A stretch of 64,000 nt of DNA from Apostichopus parvimensis (GCA_000934455.1 KN886342.1:17227-81226), one strand, 5' to 3'. Positions 11,430-25,900 are shown, counted from the stretch's first letter. The notes: generated by a model from the letters alone, not told the origin. Made by a program: numbers and translations.

Positions 11430-13985
11430 TATTAATTATTATGTTCATATGTTATATAATAGGCCTATTTTGTATACTATATTTCATATAATCACCGAGA
11501 ATGCCACTGTATTCTTTCTCTTTCATAAAATATTGGAAATGTACACCTGAGATGCGTAGACTTTAAATCACGTAGACGCTTATTCTGGATGAGCAAGATG
11601 CACTGTGATTGGTTGAAAAGAGCTACACCCATATCGTGCTGTACTTAATCGAGGTACCTAGTCTGGACAAGCTATCTCTTGCCGGCATTAGACGGCAAAA
11701 CGATGATGGTCGCCTCAGTGATTGAATATATGTCACGCGGCATATATGTCGTCACAGAATTCATGTTGTTCCTTCGTCTGTCTTATACACATGAAGTCAC
11801 ATCTGTAATATTTTAACCAATCTGTGGTAAAATAAGTTTCTGGGTAAACGATGTTCATTACAAACGATTGCACAGGATTACTGTATAATCACTGGCAAAG
11901 CTTCGTAAAATACTGTAAGCATTCCTGTCAAATAGTTTATCTTTTCTGTGCATCCTAAAGTTCTGCAGACTGACCAGTAGAGTTAGAGCACAAACAGTGC
12001 GCCAATGTTCAGCATATATTCCGCGCTCTAAATCCTCTGTTAACGTATGTCGTTATCGAAAAAGTATGTTGAACAACACCGTCAGCCATGGACAACCTCT
12101 GACCTCGTAGAGTGGTTTCACCCGGCCCGCGTGGGCCTCGTCAACACAATTTCGATTTGGCACAATGCATGATAAATAATTCCGGCGCGGTGATTTCAAT
12201 CGCGCCCGAAGTGTGATATTGGATCTGCAGCTTAATTTTACCAACCCCCATTCACTCTGAGTTAGTTTGAAACGTTAGCAAGTTAGTGACAGACCATGCC
12301 TGCGTATATTCCCTCACAAGCTAATGAACGTCTAAAACTGCAGAAGCCAAGTACCGCCTATCTTTTTGACACGTGGAAATAAGTAGCAGTTGGAACCAAC
12401 TTAGCTATGAGAATGGTTTGTATGGGTTGGATTACAGAGAAGTATCGTATTCTTAATCCGGCCCTCGATAAGATCAAGGTTGCCAATAGCTGGATTACGT
12501 GTATAATTATATGATCATAAACGATTAACTTTTCCTTATAAAGAACTATTACAAGCCCCAACTTGTTATGACGAAATAAGGAAATAAAACATGTATCTTA
12601 TGTCATGCAAAATGTTATTTAAATAGTCTATGAGTGGCAAAAAACGTGAAAACCCATCCGTGTTGTATTAAGCGTAACCCGTAATAAGCTCAAATGCGCA
12701 TAAAGGTCCATACAGTAACACTATCCAAACAGTCCAGAAGCTTCTAATACACCAAATACGACGAAAAGTGACGATGTTAGTACGCATACACAGGCGCAAT
12801 GATGCTGTTACTACTACTACTACTACTACTACTACTAAAAATAGCGATGTCGCTACTACATTCGGCGATACCACTACTACTTCTATTGTACTCATGGAAA
12901 GCTGGATTATAACCAGCATAAAATAGTTGGTGTGATCGAGAGATCCTGCAGCGAGCAGTTTCCAACGGTTCATTTAAAATCCAAATAGCAGTGTTGTTTG
13001 AATTGTTGAATAAAAGGGTTTTCGATAAACCATACGATATGTTCAGTCATGATCTGCCATCTCGTATCATAACCGTTATGGTGAATGTAACTATCTTGTC
13101 ATTGTTTCTGAAGTGTTACGCTATTTATTCCAATAATATCTACTTGTATGATGAGTACCACGATTTTGTCAGTATAATATTCCGTTAATATATCGTTGCA
13201 TTGATACGGTAGCTTACTATAAAGAAAACACACAGCAGTAAGGCAGTAATATTTGAAAGGAACGAATTTCAGGAAGTGTTTAAGTACGAAAGCCGGGAAG
13301 TGACGCTAACAAGATGCCAGCATTTAATTATAACATTCTAAGCAAAGCGTACTTTGATCTTGGTACGGTTTACTAAACTATGTTTATACCTAAACGAACA
13401 CTGCCTTCTGTAGGAAAACAAATATTTTAATTATGAAGCACTGAATTATGAAGAGTCAAATGGAAAGGCAGGCTATTTAGTAAACCTATTATTCAAAAAG
13501 TAGATTCTTTTAAAGCTGTTATGACTAATTGAAATTGTACTGTATTTATGAAACAAGTGGATCGATGTTTTATTTAAAAAAAAAAAAAACCGTTGCAGGC
13601 TACAACTGATCCAGACCAGATGTATCGGAAGTGGATTCAATCGAGGTATCTCGAGATAATTACATGTTGTCGAGATAATTTCATCAAAAAATATGTGCAT
13701 GTCGATTTCGGGTCTCCGTACTTAAGGCTCTGAAGGAATACCTCAATTATGTTTGACACTGTGCCAAGAGGTTCCAACGTTGGTACGTTTACAACAGTAC
13801 CGTGCTATAGTATACCTACACAAAGGTACTTTGAGTAAGCACTGCCGCTTTCGGAGACTAAATTTGTTCGACCCTTATGTCCATTGTAATGACAGTATAT
13901 ATGTTATCATTACGTTACAAATCAATATCGTTTAGTGAGCAAGATACAGTCATCACGGTCAAATAAAGGTTTCGTCGCTGAAAGT
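11430..13985. other. No gene recognised
   Basis: Apart from the TAC microsatellite, I see no exon with good borders. The 12053-12244 frame on the minus strand spans a locally GC-rich patch near 12110-12200 but has no known motif. Confidence 0.45.
12807..12838 (+). repeat. (TAC)n microsatellite
   Basis: About ten perfect TAC units. Confidence 0.9.
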
Positions 13986-13989
13986 AAAC

Positions 13990-15370
13990 CCGGCTAGAGA
14001 CAAATCTATGAAGCACAACATTATTCACGACTTATCATATCAAATCGACTCTCTCTCTTTGAGAGTTTTTTGTCTGTGTTTTCTATTCTGGGTTATCTAA
14101 GATATTATTGTGAACATAACGTTTGCACGTATACGTATAACACCCTTGTATCGGAAATGCAACATAAAAATGGCGGCGTTAGGATATACATTTGGGTGGT
14201 TTGTTGGGAATGTAAAAAATACATAGCACTTGTGATTATCCTGACATAAGGGAAACTTCATATTTACATTTTTAAATATGTTCTGAAGCATATTGTGGGT
14301 AAAATACCACTAATGTGATTTGGATGCAATATTAATACTTTTACGTGACGTATAATGAGTTTTACATTAGAGCAGGTATTTATGTATAACATATCTTGTG
14401 TGTTCTAAACGTAAATTGCTCGCTCTAAGTGTTCGATGCTACAACACGTGCTTGTGCATCAACTGCATATACTGTATTTGGCAGTCTGTTTGAATTTTGC
14501 TATAAACATATTGCAATTAAGTCACGTGTAGCGGCAGATTATACTTAAGGTGTTTAACTTGTTGTTCTAACTGCTTGAAATCCGCCAACAGATGACGATG
14601 GTGTTGAGTATCTTACCCGGTAAGGCAGGATTATATATTTGCATCGTCAATTAAGGGTGCTTAAATAGTGTTCCAAACGAAATGTCGGAAATCTGTAGAC
14701 TGATTTGCTGCGGATTCGCTATTACCCAACTAAACTCTTTGGACATCCAGAGGACCAGACATTTTTCCTCAATTAGTTTTTACCTAAATTTTGATTCTAG
14801 TTGCCTGGTCTTTATTAATTCAATACCACCGGCATTCGTGCGTATTGAAGAGTAACGGTTAAGATAAGTTGGTGTAAATCAGGCAGATGATTACACTGGA
14901 CGAGCAAACTTCATTGTGATAAGCTGAGAATAATGTACAGCTCTGAATACTACGATTTAATTACTTCGATAAACTACTTTTATGACGTAACAGCACAATA
15001 CGGATGGAAAACATAAATATATTGGCATTTTTATACACCACAATGAATTAAGGTGGAAAAGGTGGGGATCTTTATAAAAATGCGTGTCACTCGTCTATCT
15101 GATATACGTCAACTTGCATCTAGAAATTTTAATTTTAAGTTAACTGCTTCTACTGCACCCTAGAACTGCCCACTGCTTTTTGCAACACTTTATAAGTTAT
15201 TTAAAGCTTAGAACAGCATTATTGCGTATAATGTGTACTGAAACACATTACGTTGTTCTCCTTGGTTTTGGCCACACTTTCGTTCATGTTGCAGACTCTC
15301 ATTGGGAGAAACTTTGTATTTTGTAGTCTACACAGAAAACTCAGTTACTCACAGGCTCGTCGGTTTCCAT
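13990..15370. repeat. Remnant of a third cassette unit (intron part)
   Basis: It aligns along its length with 29345-30660, the intron upstream of exon A' in unit 2: CAAATCTATGAAGCACAACA, ATTATTGTGAACA, CTCGCTCTAAGTGTTCGATG, and CTCATTGG-AGA-ACTTTGTATT recur in order. The matching exon A, expected just below 13990, is absent. Confidence 0.7.
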
Positions 15371-18300
15371 AAGGCTGCTGAGTAAACCAACATTTCAACT
15401 CATCATCCGACTCTACCTTGTGTTGAACGTATATGTATAGTTTCTCATGAAGTGCTGACTTTCTTAAGCTGTTCGTTTCCTGACAGGGTGGCAAAATGTA
15501 GCGAGTATATTTTCACGGAATGGGGTGATTTGACCACCTGACATTTGTAACTGTACGAGTTCATTCGTTGTTTTACAAGATTTTATTCAAACTACTAGTT
15601 TATATTTACAGCTTGAACGATCGTACTTCTTGCATATCATCCTGGTAGATTGAAACTTTAAATTTAGTAAACCTTCAGCCTGGTGAGTAACTTGACGTAC
15701 CGCCTCGTATGAACAGTACCCAAGTCGTAGTAGTACATATGTGTGCATGCGAATCATTAAGCACGCCTGCACAGCACATGTACACTTCGTACACGCGCGA
15801 ACACTCAAAATGACCAGAAGAGAACTTTAGGGGTGGTTTTCTGTAACACAAACAGGCAGATTTTCTGAAGTGCAACGGGAAAAGTAAGTGTTAACATAAT
15901 AATTTGGTACTTAATGATAACAAAAAAAGAATATAGCCTATGTTTTTTAGGCTTAAATCGATAAATTGTAAGTTTTTCCAGTGGGGTATCGTACAGGGCA
16001 TCAACAAAATAGCCTAACGTCATGACTTACTGCATGATGAGTTGGGACTTAGTAGGACTAGGCCCATACTGTTTGTTACTAAAAAAAATAGGCATAGCCT
16101 AAGCTAAAATAGGGTAGGCCTACTCTGTGCAATTAAATGTCGTAAAAAACACACATAAATGCAAAGTGATGAAGAACAAAGTAACACCAAAAGCAATTCT
16201 AGACAACTCACAAATCAATAGAGGTAAGTCTTGCTTAACACGTCACATGGGGCCAGTCTGCATTTCGTGCACTCTGAACTGCTTATATTTAGCGTGGAAC
16301 TTACTTTAGGCCTTAGCGTACGCAGCAAATAATAAAATAAAATGTATGTTACTTAGCGTACCGGCGTAGAATTCAAATATCTTCATTGGCGCAAACGTTA
16401 AATTTGCACAGGATTTTCAGCATGCAAAATTTCAAACCCAAACCTGTTCACTGCTTTCAAATTCAATTGCGAGCTTTATATATTTGTAATATTACATGTC
16501 TATTTCGCTCTGCAATCTGTCAGTAATAGTACTCTACTGTAATAGAATTCTTCTGTGCTGTTTCAACGCAACTGGTCTAGAATTATTTCTTGGCGAAGTT
16601 AAATTGAATTCACGTCATACCTTTGGTGTGAGCATAATATTAAATCAGCCTGGTCCCATAGGAGTATTGGTTTGTTGACATCTAAACTATCCCCCACATT
16701 GGAAAGTTTGTGGTGCGCGGGGATTCATCCCCGGCACAAAAAAAATTAACCTTGAAGCCCCAACCGCGCAAATTACGATGCAGTCGCGCATCTGACGATA
16801 CGTCATTTTACTTGGTTACTGCCCCGCCTATACAACATAGAATATACCTTACTGAGAGGAAACACTGAACAGGGGTGACAGCCTAGTATAGGCCTACGTT
16901 AGAACTAAAAGGCGTGGTTCCTGCGCATAATGCAGGAGGGCGCAGTGGTGAATGTATGAATGGAATCATTGGGGTTGAAAGTGATTCCGCGATGTGATTA
17001 TCTGAGAAAATGAGCGGAAAGACATAGCCAAATACAAATAAGGATGAACGCTGGTGAGGTGCGCGAATAAAACAAAATTGATATTGGAATGTTTAGAATC
17101 TCCTTAATCACAACGGAGATGCTTAATACTATACAGTACACCATGTTTGTTCGTAAAGTATTCTCTGCATGGAGAACTGTTGAGGGAACGAAACATACCT
17201 TTTTAGCCCCCTCATACAAAAAAAGAATGAACGCTGGTGAGGCGCGCAGAAAAGAAAAGATATTGGAATGTATTCTTAATCACAACGAAAAGCCCCCCCC
17301 CCCCCGTTATTTATTTCACTGCATGTTTTAAATATCTTTATGATAAGTCTCCCTTCCAGTGGTTATCGCTTCAACTGCAACATGCCTTCAACAGAGCATT
17401 ACTTACTGGCTCCGGCACCATAACATTTTAAGCTATTCTACATCAACTTCACCATGTGTCGAAATTTCAACACACCAAGTTAGCACATCATTTAGGTTTA
17501 TTGGCAGGACTTACACAGCAAATCACAATGTTTTCATCTTAACTACAAACTGTATTATAATCATTATGGCATTATGCCTTACACAAATTTATTGTCTCTG
17601 GCGGATCTTACTTTTCTGTCGTTACAGATCCTGACACTTCTGATTGAAGAATATACCTATGCTGGCCAGGGAAGACACAAGACACGGTATGAACATGATT
17701 TGATTTAGAGATGGAGTGGTGCGCAACACTCCTGTTTTATGTAAAGATTGAACTGGTCAGGATATTTTGAGGGGTGCTATCCCAAACCAAAATGGCCCAT
17801 TAACTCACAATCACAAGCAAGCATACAATTCAGCCAGAGGTATGGTAAAGAGCCACAGAAAAGTTTGGCATTTTTAATGCTATTTCGTGGCATTTGATGT
17901 ATTCCAGAGATGGAATTGAGTAATTGGGCCAATTTGAGGGCCTACAACGTTCGGAGCGGCACTCAAACTGGGGTCATTTAGGAGTGATATCTATTTTTTC
18001 TATTCATTTTATATTTGTTGAATGTTTCAGCAGAAAAGAAGAGGTGGGGGCGGGTCTCTAGCCTAATTAGCTCTGCTTCCATTCTTTGAGCCCAGCCATG
18101 TACTTTTTGATTCCTTGCTAGAGAGGAATATGCGGTCAGGCGGCGTATGTGTTAGTGTGTGTGTGTGTCTCTGTCACTGGCTCGTAATCAAGTTAAATCT
18201 GTCTCACTGGAGTCATGGTCAATCATTGGCCTAATAAGACACAGGAAGCAACCAATGTTAGTTGACAAACCTAATCCCATTGTGATAGAAGTAAAATTCA

Positions 18301-18448
18301 AGTGGGCAACAGTTACATTTACCAAATAGAGCTTTGTAGGGGGATAAAGATGGTACCTGGGTTATATTTGCTATGTAGATTCGTTGCAGAGCTTGATTGG
18401 GGGAGAGGATGACAGTGTGTGTCAATAATAATCTGAACTATTGAATAC

Positions 18449-18450
<2 letters not shown>
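15370..18450. other. No gene recognised; extra sequence relative to the cassette unit
   Basis: Part of the 6.1-kb stretch that interrupts the third cassette unit. Contains a short direct duplication at 17037-17290 but no coding exon I can support. Confidence 0.45.
17037..17290 (+). repeat. Two direct copies of a 70-80 bp block
   Basis: Copies at 17042-17115 and 17225-17290 share ATGAACGCTGGTGAGG, a GCGCG-type word, GATATTGGAATGT and CTTAATCACAACG; about 110 bases of unrelated sequence separate them. Confidence 0.75.

Positions 18451-18451
<1 letters not shown>

Positions 18452-18534
<83 letters not shown>
18452..18534 (+). repeat. (AT)n microsatellite
   Basis: About 41 perfect AT units. Confidence 0.95.
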
Positions 18535-18538
<4 letters not shown>

Positions 18539-18889
18539 TACATTGTAATCAATACAAAGGGAGATAATCTATGCTGTAATTCAACAGCAGTCTTTCGACA
18601 TAGTGAGTGCTTTTAGTGCAGAAGGTCCAATAGTTGTATCTTATTGAGGCAAACTTCAATTGATCACAATTTTAGCTTATTGTGATCGTGCTGTTCTATC
18701 ACTCTATTCATCTATCTTTCACTCTCAACAATGTTTGAACGATACCCCATGTATACCTGTACATGCTTTGACAGGATTTGCTGTAACTTGGACACAATGG
18801 TGGATATGGTAATGAGTCATCAGTGGTGGTCACATGTTTGTGGGCAGTGGTCATTTTTGATCATTCAATGAAAATAAAAAAAATGTTTC

Positions 18890-19445
18890 TACTACAGATT
18901 CAATTGCACAGTATTCAGTTGTTGTCATAATGATACTTGGTTATTGCATCATTCAGAGTGTTTAATCAGGAATTTGGGGTAAATGCTTCTCCTTCTACAG
19001 TTTTTATGACATGGTCTTGATTGATGGTCATAATGTGGTAGTACTTCATTAGCAGTATTCAGGGATTGGTGGTCAGTGGTCATTTTAGGAAAACACTGAA
19101 AACGTGACTTCTAGTACAGAGGGTTTGTGGCACAGTCTTGAGTTTTTGTCATAATTATATTCGGTAGTGCTTCATTCAGGGTGTTCAGGGATTTCGGGTC
19201 ATTGGTCACATAGTGGTCATTAGTTGTTCGTTTATCATAATGATACTTTTATAGTGCTTCGCATGGGGTGTTAGGGATTTGAGGTCAGTGGTCATCTAGG
19301 GGTAATTTTATGGAAACACTGAAAGCGCTTCGTTTTCTTCAGTTTTTGTGGGATAGTCTTGAGGGTTTGTCACAAAGATACTTTGGTGGTACTTCACTGT
19401 CGGGGTCAATGGTCATCTAGTGGTCATTTGGGGTCATTTGATCCT
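18890..19445 (+). repeat. Irregular tandem repeat rich in GTCAGTGGTCAT
   Basis: Five degenerate blocks of about 85-145 bases, with landmarks TTTTGTCATAATGATACT, GCTTCATTCAGGGTGTT, GGTCAGTGGTCATCTAG and AAACACTGAAA. Confidence 0.7.
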
Positions 19446-19699
19446 ATGCATACAAGTTACAATTGGTCAGTGGTCAGCAAGGGGTTCTTTAAGGTCATAT
19501 GAATGTGTCTGTGAATTTTAATGGTTAAACGCACATCATACAGTCTGTAAAGGATTTTAAAGAAAACATTGACAAAGAATATTGGATGACGGGTAATGTT
19601 TGGTTTTGCGGATATTTTGTCATTAATGCCATAGCTAATATATTTTTGCCCCTCTAAGTTAGATGTGCAACAATCATTTGCCATCTACCGGAATATCTT

Positions 19700-20230
19700 T
19701 TTTTCGGGCAATTTTACGTTTATCCTTTTACCATCATTGACCTGTGTTTTATATTAACGAATTCGCTGTAAGTGTGCATAGTCTGATACTTAAGACCGGG
19801 TGGAAGGGCTTTGGCTACATTGTCATTTTGGTATGCACGTATAATGTTGTTTGTTTGGTGATGTGGCATTTGACATCTAAGGTTTGACCCTATAGCGTCA
19901 TACGTCGTGTGGGACGCTACCTCCCATGCATCACTAGCCATATATCTACCAAGTTGAATGCCTATCTTGTTCACGGTTAAGGAGTAGGGAATCGCTTCGC
20001 ACAAATTTGGACAAATTAGACATTGACTTCCTTTCATCACGTGGCCCTTAGCATTTTACAATAATTAATGCATCGTTAAATTGCATCTTGTGACATCCCA
20101 TATGGGTTTATGGGTTTCGGCCGTATTGTCAGTTTTGTAGATAAGTAATAGCAACAATGTTTTGGGATTATTTGCTCTTTTGACGTCATGTGTCATGTTA
20201 GAGACTAGAGCTCATACCCGCCAAGTTTGA
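19700..20230 (+). repeat. Dispersed repeat with copy near 2930-3100
   Basis: The block at 20120-20200 (cgtattgtcagttttgtagataagtaatagc... in pieces: GTATTGTCA, AGTAATAGCAACAATGTTTT) resembles CATATTGTCATTTTGTGATA, AGTAATAGCGACAACGTTTT at 2968-3010. No coding content. Confidence 0.5.
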
Positions 20231-20929
20231 AGTCAATTAGGTTTACAGTTGCCACTGCTATTGCTCAGTCAGTTCTTGTTATTCTATTACTTTCTTAACA
20301 TAGTTAGAATAAATGTGTGATCTGGGGTCAAGAGAAGTCAGAACTTCCCCATAGGTTCCCCATAGCTTCCCCATAGTGTTTTCGAATTTCTCGGCAACCA
20401 GTGAAACCTTTACAAACCAAAGTGTCCATAATGCTTGTTTTAAAAATGTATTTGTTTGCACAAACTTTAATGAAGTTAATTTTGTTCTTTAAACTTCCTT
20501 TCGACCAAGTTTATATATGTGATCATTACCACTGCAAAATAAAAATTGTATATAAGACATGTGTGATTTATTATACAGATACATGGGCCAATTGTTATCG
20601 AATATGTCAACCAAGTTTCATGTCTTTTCAAATAAGTCTTGAATTTGAAAAGAGGAACATTTTTGTAAATAGAAAGATAAGTCGTTCTTTTGCCATGTGT
20701 TGCTCGTGTGTTGTGATACAGAAAAGTACATTTGTTCATGTTCCACTATTCTTGACTGGTAGATAATCTTATTATCTGCAGGTTATGTTTTGTTCTTGAG
20801 AATATATTCTGTAAAAGCATCAAATTTGTGTTTGGTTGTGTTTTTTGTTACTTCATTTGAACTATTTTGTGTCAATTTGAGACATGTAATAATACAAGCT
20901 TAGTAAATTAAATAGCTTGTACACCTACG

Positions 20930-21273
20930 GTTTACAGTCTTGTTCAGGGCCAAGGCCCTCTCACACGACTTTACAACCCTGGTCATTGGTAACTTGACAC
21001 ACCTACACACCACAATTCAATCAATCGCTCCTGGGGCACCACAGTGCACCACAACCAAGTGTCCCCCGGGGGACTACCCATAGGGTGCAGCCACAAACCG
21101 GCGCATGCAACTATATTTACAAGTTACCTCGCATGTATACACCTGGGTGAAGAGAGGCAATGGATATAAAGCGCCTTGCCTAAGGACACAACGCAATGAT
21201 CTGGCCAGGGCTCGAACCTGTAATCCTTAGATCACAAGTCCACTGCCTTAACCACTTGACCCCAACGCCCAAG
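20930..21273 (-). mobile_element. tRNA-derived SINE
   Basis: On the minus strand the head (about 21270-21202) has an A box (GTCAAGTGGTTAAGGC) and a B box (GGTTCGAGCC), a RNA polymerase III promoter. The body follows with TTGCGTTGTGTCCTTAGG, CAAGGCGC, and CATTGCCTCTCTTCACCC, words common in marine-invertebrate SINEs. It ends near 20930 next to an AT-rich stretch. Confidence 0.8.
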
Positions 21274-21469
21274 GTGTACATTAACTGGTTTGGCTAGTGA
21301 AAACGGACAAAATGCGAACGAGTGAAAGTACATGCTAATGTGCAAATTCACTACCGTCCAACATGTACATTTTACTAGCCAATACGTAATTTCACTACCT
21401 TAGAAGCCTGTATCTTTACTAGCAATGATGAGTTAAATCAGGGTACTACCTTTACTTGTTTTAGTGAGT

Positions 21470-21815
21470 ACTCTAGTTTTCTGTGTATTGATAGCTGGAT
21501 TTACATGTTGTGCAACATGTAAGCTTTTTGAACTACTCAGCCAATAATTTGTTATTCAATAGATGATGGTCATTATAAGTCTATTATTGGTAATGCCAGA
21601 AACAATACACGCACACAATAGAAATACACTGTTCACTGTCGAAAAACGATAAGCAAGTATAACCTTTGTCTCAGTCGAAATCTGATCAAGTTCAATATGT
21701 TGTTGCTACACTTGCTACTGTCCTAAGATCGGTCTAGACTGTTTTAGGTTGCGTTGCGATAAGTGCTACCACCCTAAACAGGAAGAGTTACTACTCCAAC
21801 AAGTGACAATAAAGC
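21470..21815. repeat. Remnant of a third cassette unit, distal part
   Basis: It aligns with 30640-30990 of unit 2: CTACTCAGCCAATAATTTGTTATT versus CCACTCAGCAGATAATTTATTATT-type blocks, TTATTGGTAATG, ATCGAAA, AGACTGTT and CAGGAAG follow in order. The 6.1 kb between 15370 and 21470 is extra relative to unit 2. Confidence 0.65.
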
Positions 21816-22675
21816 CAATACTCAAGGCTATGAGAAACGAGTTAAAATTGTCAAACCATTAATCCCTTAATAAAGATATAAAATGAAAGGCGCAGTCAAT
21901 TATTATCAACGAAAACATGTGACACCGATGTTAACTCTCATATAAACATATTTACGTGGTTCCCCGGAGTATGGATTGAAATACCAAACAATTTAATGAA
22001 CCGACTTGTTTGATTACTAACCTAAATATATTTGTGATTGATTTCCTTGTCAAAGTATAGCAAACGTCCGCAGCATAGTCTTATTACAGTTCACTTGCAA
22101 TATGAGGCTAAACCAACTGTTGATACATACATATTACCCAATATTTTGTGTATGCTATAATACAATCGAGAATATCAGTGTTCGGCATTCTATACATAAA
22201 TCGAGGGCATAAATCAAAAGCATTAATTGAAGGCGTAGTCAATGAGTGAACTGTTTGACAGTTTTTTTTTTACGGTATGATACCGGCAGGCAAGACTCTG
22301 AGAGTCGGAACGCTGAAACGTAAATTAACAACATTTTGTGGAAAACGGTATTTTTATCAAGTACATTCAAACCGAGAATTTAGGTTGTTTGAATTATAAT
22401 ATTTCAATATGTCGAATAATATACAGTGTTAGTTAGACACATTTTGTGCATAATTATGCACCGAAATCACATAATCCACACATTTTATGTAACACCTATA
22501 CTACAAATTACATAATGAGCAGTTTATCACATTTTGTCTTTACATTCACATTAAGGTTGAATAATGGATAAAAACTCATTATACTCCCCGTTAAAGACAG
22601 TTTTTCCGTTTCATAATGAACGTTCTGCAATAAACCTATATTCAACTGTTATACTACAACAAACGGTTATTCTTT
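21816..22675. other. No gene recognised downstream of exon B'
   Basis: AT-rich. No terminal exon with stop and poly(A) signal following exon 16 could be assigned. The frame 22564-22770 overlaps duplicated intron sequence. Confidence 0.45.
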
Positions 22676-22844
22676 ATTTACGGTGTTATGGTTTTGTTAC
22701 ATCCAAAACAACCTGTTCTTTACAGAAATTGCTTAGAATGTACATTGGCAATGAAATACGCGCTATATAAAGTTTTCCTGTTATTTTAACAATATAGCAT
22801 AGTTGGTATGTTGTACAAACGGCGTGCCACAGTTACTGACTTAC

Positions 22845-22964
22845 GTCATGGTAAGATGCGTTCTCCAGAAGGTTTATAGTACATCTCTGTAGTAACTCAC
22901 TGTCATCGTAGTCAATACCCACTTCCTCTGTGCATAGACGCTTGACTGTATGTACATCATCAAC
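22845..22964 (-). CDS. Exon 16: LRR-like cassette 2, exon B'
   Basis: A 120-nt, phase 0-0 exon reads VDDVHTVKRLCTEEVGID and ends LLQRCTINLLENASYHD. The acceptor is TATACCATCAG and the donor GAC|GTAAGT. It lies 4.2 kb from exon C', the extra length being inserted repeats including a hAT-like element. It is the last exon I can place with confidence; the next must start in phase 0. Confidence 0.75.
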
Positions 22965-25900
22965 CTGATGGTATAAAATAAATATAATGTAAGCTGAAAT
23001 AAATTTCAATATACTACATAGTATTATATGTACTTCATATGTCTGACTCTAGATACTTACTGCAAATGGTCCCGAAATAACAAATATCTCCCCAAAATAT
23101 CTCTCAGAGAAGATTTTTCGAGTAAAGGTTAACATAGAGAAAATATCTTATCGTTTAATTAAACTTTATACTTATGAGACATTTTGTTTATATATTTATT
23201 ACACATTCCATATATTATGGCAAAAAACGAAAGCTGCAGTATTTACTATCACCTGCCTTCTTGAAATGGCTAATGTATTGAAAAATTAACTTCTTGTGGT
23301 TTGGCAAACTTTTTGTCAAGTTAAAAACCAAAAAATATTTCACAGAGGATGAGATTATGACAAATTATTGATGATTTCGTCCATTTATTTGTTGTTATCA
23401 GTTAAGCAAACATGAACTATATTTTAAAGGTTAGATTCTTTAACCGACTTAACGAAGTGCAATGTTCAATTGAGGAAACGACCTTCGAATTGATATAAAC
23501 CATAGTACACAAAACCTCAAACACCATTAATACATATTTTTACCCACGGTTAAATTGCGTGTCCCTACCAGTGTGTTTATGACCGTGCTTCCTGTAATTC
23601 ACGTTGTTTATGCAATATGTGGTACACGTTATGAAATTCGCTGCTACTTTTTAATGCGAAGTTCCTTTCTGTTTATTTCGTAATGGTTGAATGTGTATTA
23701 TACAACGACAAGTTTAATAATGTCAACCTTTCTAAATTCGTAGGTCGTTCATTATATGATCTACACTGGCTTTCTTTAAGGCAGCTCGTCGGATTCTAAA
23801 TTAGTCAATGTCGGTATTCACATCACACCTGTAAACTCCAAAGTTTTAACCAAACCACTATATTTTGCAACCGCTAGACGGATGGGACGAAGGTTGGGTG
23901 TTATACACATTTTTTCTGTAAGTTTATTTCAACGAAAGCCATTTTCTTCAGTTTAAGCTGTTTAATTTGTTTGGTTGTAAAATTTTACAAATCTGTCGGT
24001 ATTAGTAAAGATAAGACTAAATTTATCAAAAGAGCGACGCCCTTCCCGATTTTATCACGAAATAAATTTTCAATCAGTTATAAATGTATTCTACCAAGAA
24101 ATTTTGGAATAAAGAAAAGTTGTCATTGCTTTCGCTCGCGTGTATTTTGTTTTTATTCTAAAATGAATTTTTTTCATAATATTTCTGGATAATCACTTTT
24201 AAAGTCAAGCAAATACTATTCAATGTAATTTGAACTGTTTTATATCAAAAATAGAAGAAAGCAAATAAAAAGCCGTCTTTAAACTGTATTTAAGAAATGA
24301 AACAAGCAGCTTCATTAGCAGTCTCCGTATGTGTACACACATTGTAGCAAGGATGTTGTTGGAAGGGAATGGTTGTATAAATGATTTTATGTTGTGTTTC
24401 TCAAACATCATTATGTATTGGTTATGTACCATGACCAATATATGTCTCATGGGATATTTAATGTTTGAATCTGAGCATGGTATACTTTTAATTTATTGCG
24501 AATATTTACACTGTGTACATAATGGTAATGCTTTGCTGTAAAACCAATAGTCACCGATAGAGTATTGTCCTATCCGTGTTTGAGTGTGAGGTCAAATTGC
24601 TATTTACGGAATCTATGTTTGCCACTCGTTGTACGAACAAATCTGCTTGTATTGGTTGTTAGTTACTTCTAAAGTTGACTGAACATAATTCAGGGCTCTT
24701 ACATATGCTACATCATTGTATGATTTAATACGGTGAGTAACAGATGGGGGATTGATGATAATGTAGCGCCACCCATGTCCGCGGCATATAACGCGTCGAA
24801 AGGAGGGGACGGGAAGGGCGCAAGGGGTAAATATGTAAAACCGGAAAATATTAAAGACAAAACACTGAATGGGATATTTTAAACTTTCATTACATATTTG
24901 AACGTCTCTAAATACTGAACATATCTACACACTGACTATCAGTTGGGTATTCCTTACACTATATACACATTCTGTGAGTCACGTATTCCTTACACTGTAC
25001 ACACTGCCAAGGAGTCGGACTTTCCTTAACTGTTTATAATTCCTAAGATTCGGGCATTCCTTACACTGTATACAGTGCCTAGGAGTCGGGCATTCCTTAC
25101 ACTGTATATACAGCCTAAGATTCGGGCATTCCTTACACTATATACACTACCTAGGAGTCAGGTTTTCCTTATTTTGTCGCACTGTCTAAGGGTCGAATAT
25201 TGTACAGATGTCTGTGTACATGGCCCTGCTGGAATGGCACTGTGCAGTAATAAGGGAATGCTAAGGTGCCGTCACTACCCAGGGGTTGGGCAATGCGAAT
25301 GTGGTTGGGCAGGCCTGACATAAAATCCCTAACAATGGTCCTACTCTTGTAATGCAGGAAAAGGCTGGCAGATTAAACGTCTACGCTTTACTGGGAGAAG
25401 AGATGTAGGTTCTCTTTTCAATCCATCCAATCAGCCCAGATAAATCAACCATATCTTATTAAGTTCCCAGAAAATAATCCACATGGTACTTGTTAGTGTT
25501 GTGCCGATGTCGCCAATATCGGTTCTAGCCGATATCCGATATTACTTTCCCGATATCGATCCGATAACAATATCGATAATGATATTTTTAAATAACCACA
25601 ATGAAGGTCAAATCGAAATTTAAGTCATGACGGATGGACACATAAACTATTAACATTATCATCGGCTATTGTAAGTTATTATCGTTTACACAACGCACAA
25701 ACAGTAACCACTTGTATAACTCTCATTTGCGGAAATTGGTAAATATAAAATGTGTGCGTATACTATAACACTAGTCGTTACCTCTTTTTAAATGAACGAT
25801 CGTCTTCCACAAAACATTGATTTACATGTGACTGTGTGCTGGCATTATGGAAAAAATACAAGCCTATCCTTCATATTACTTCTATTGTATGATTCTTTAA

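Noticed and set aside
24945-25200. CRISPR-like direct repeats
   Set aside because: The 42-base units are contiguous without unique spacers, and the genome is eukaryotic.
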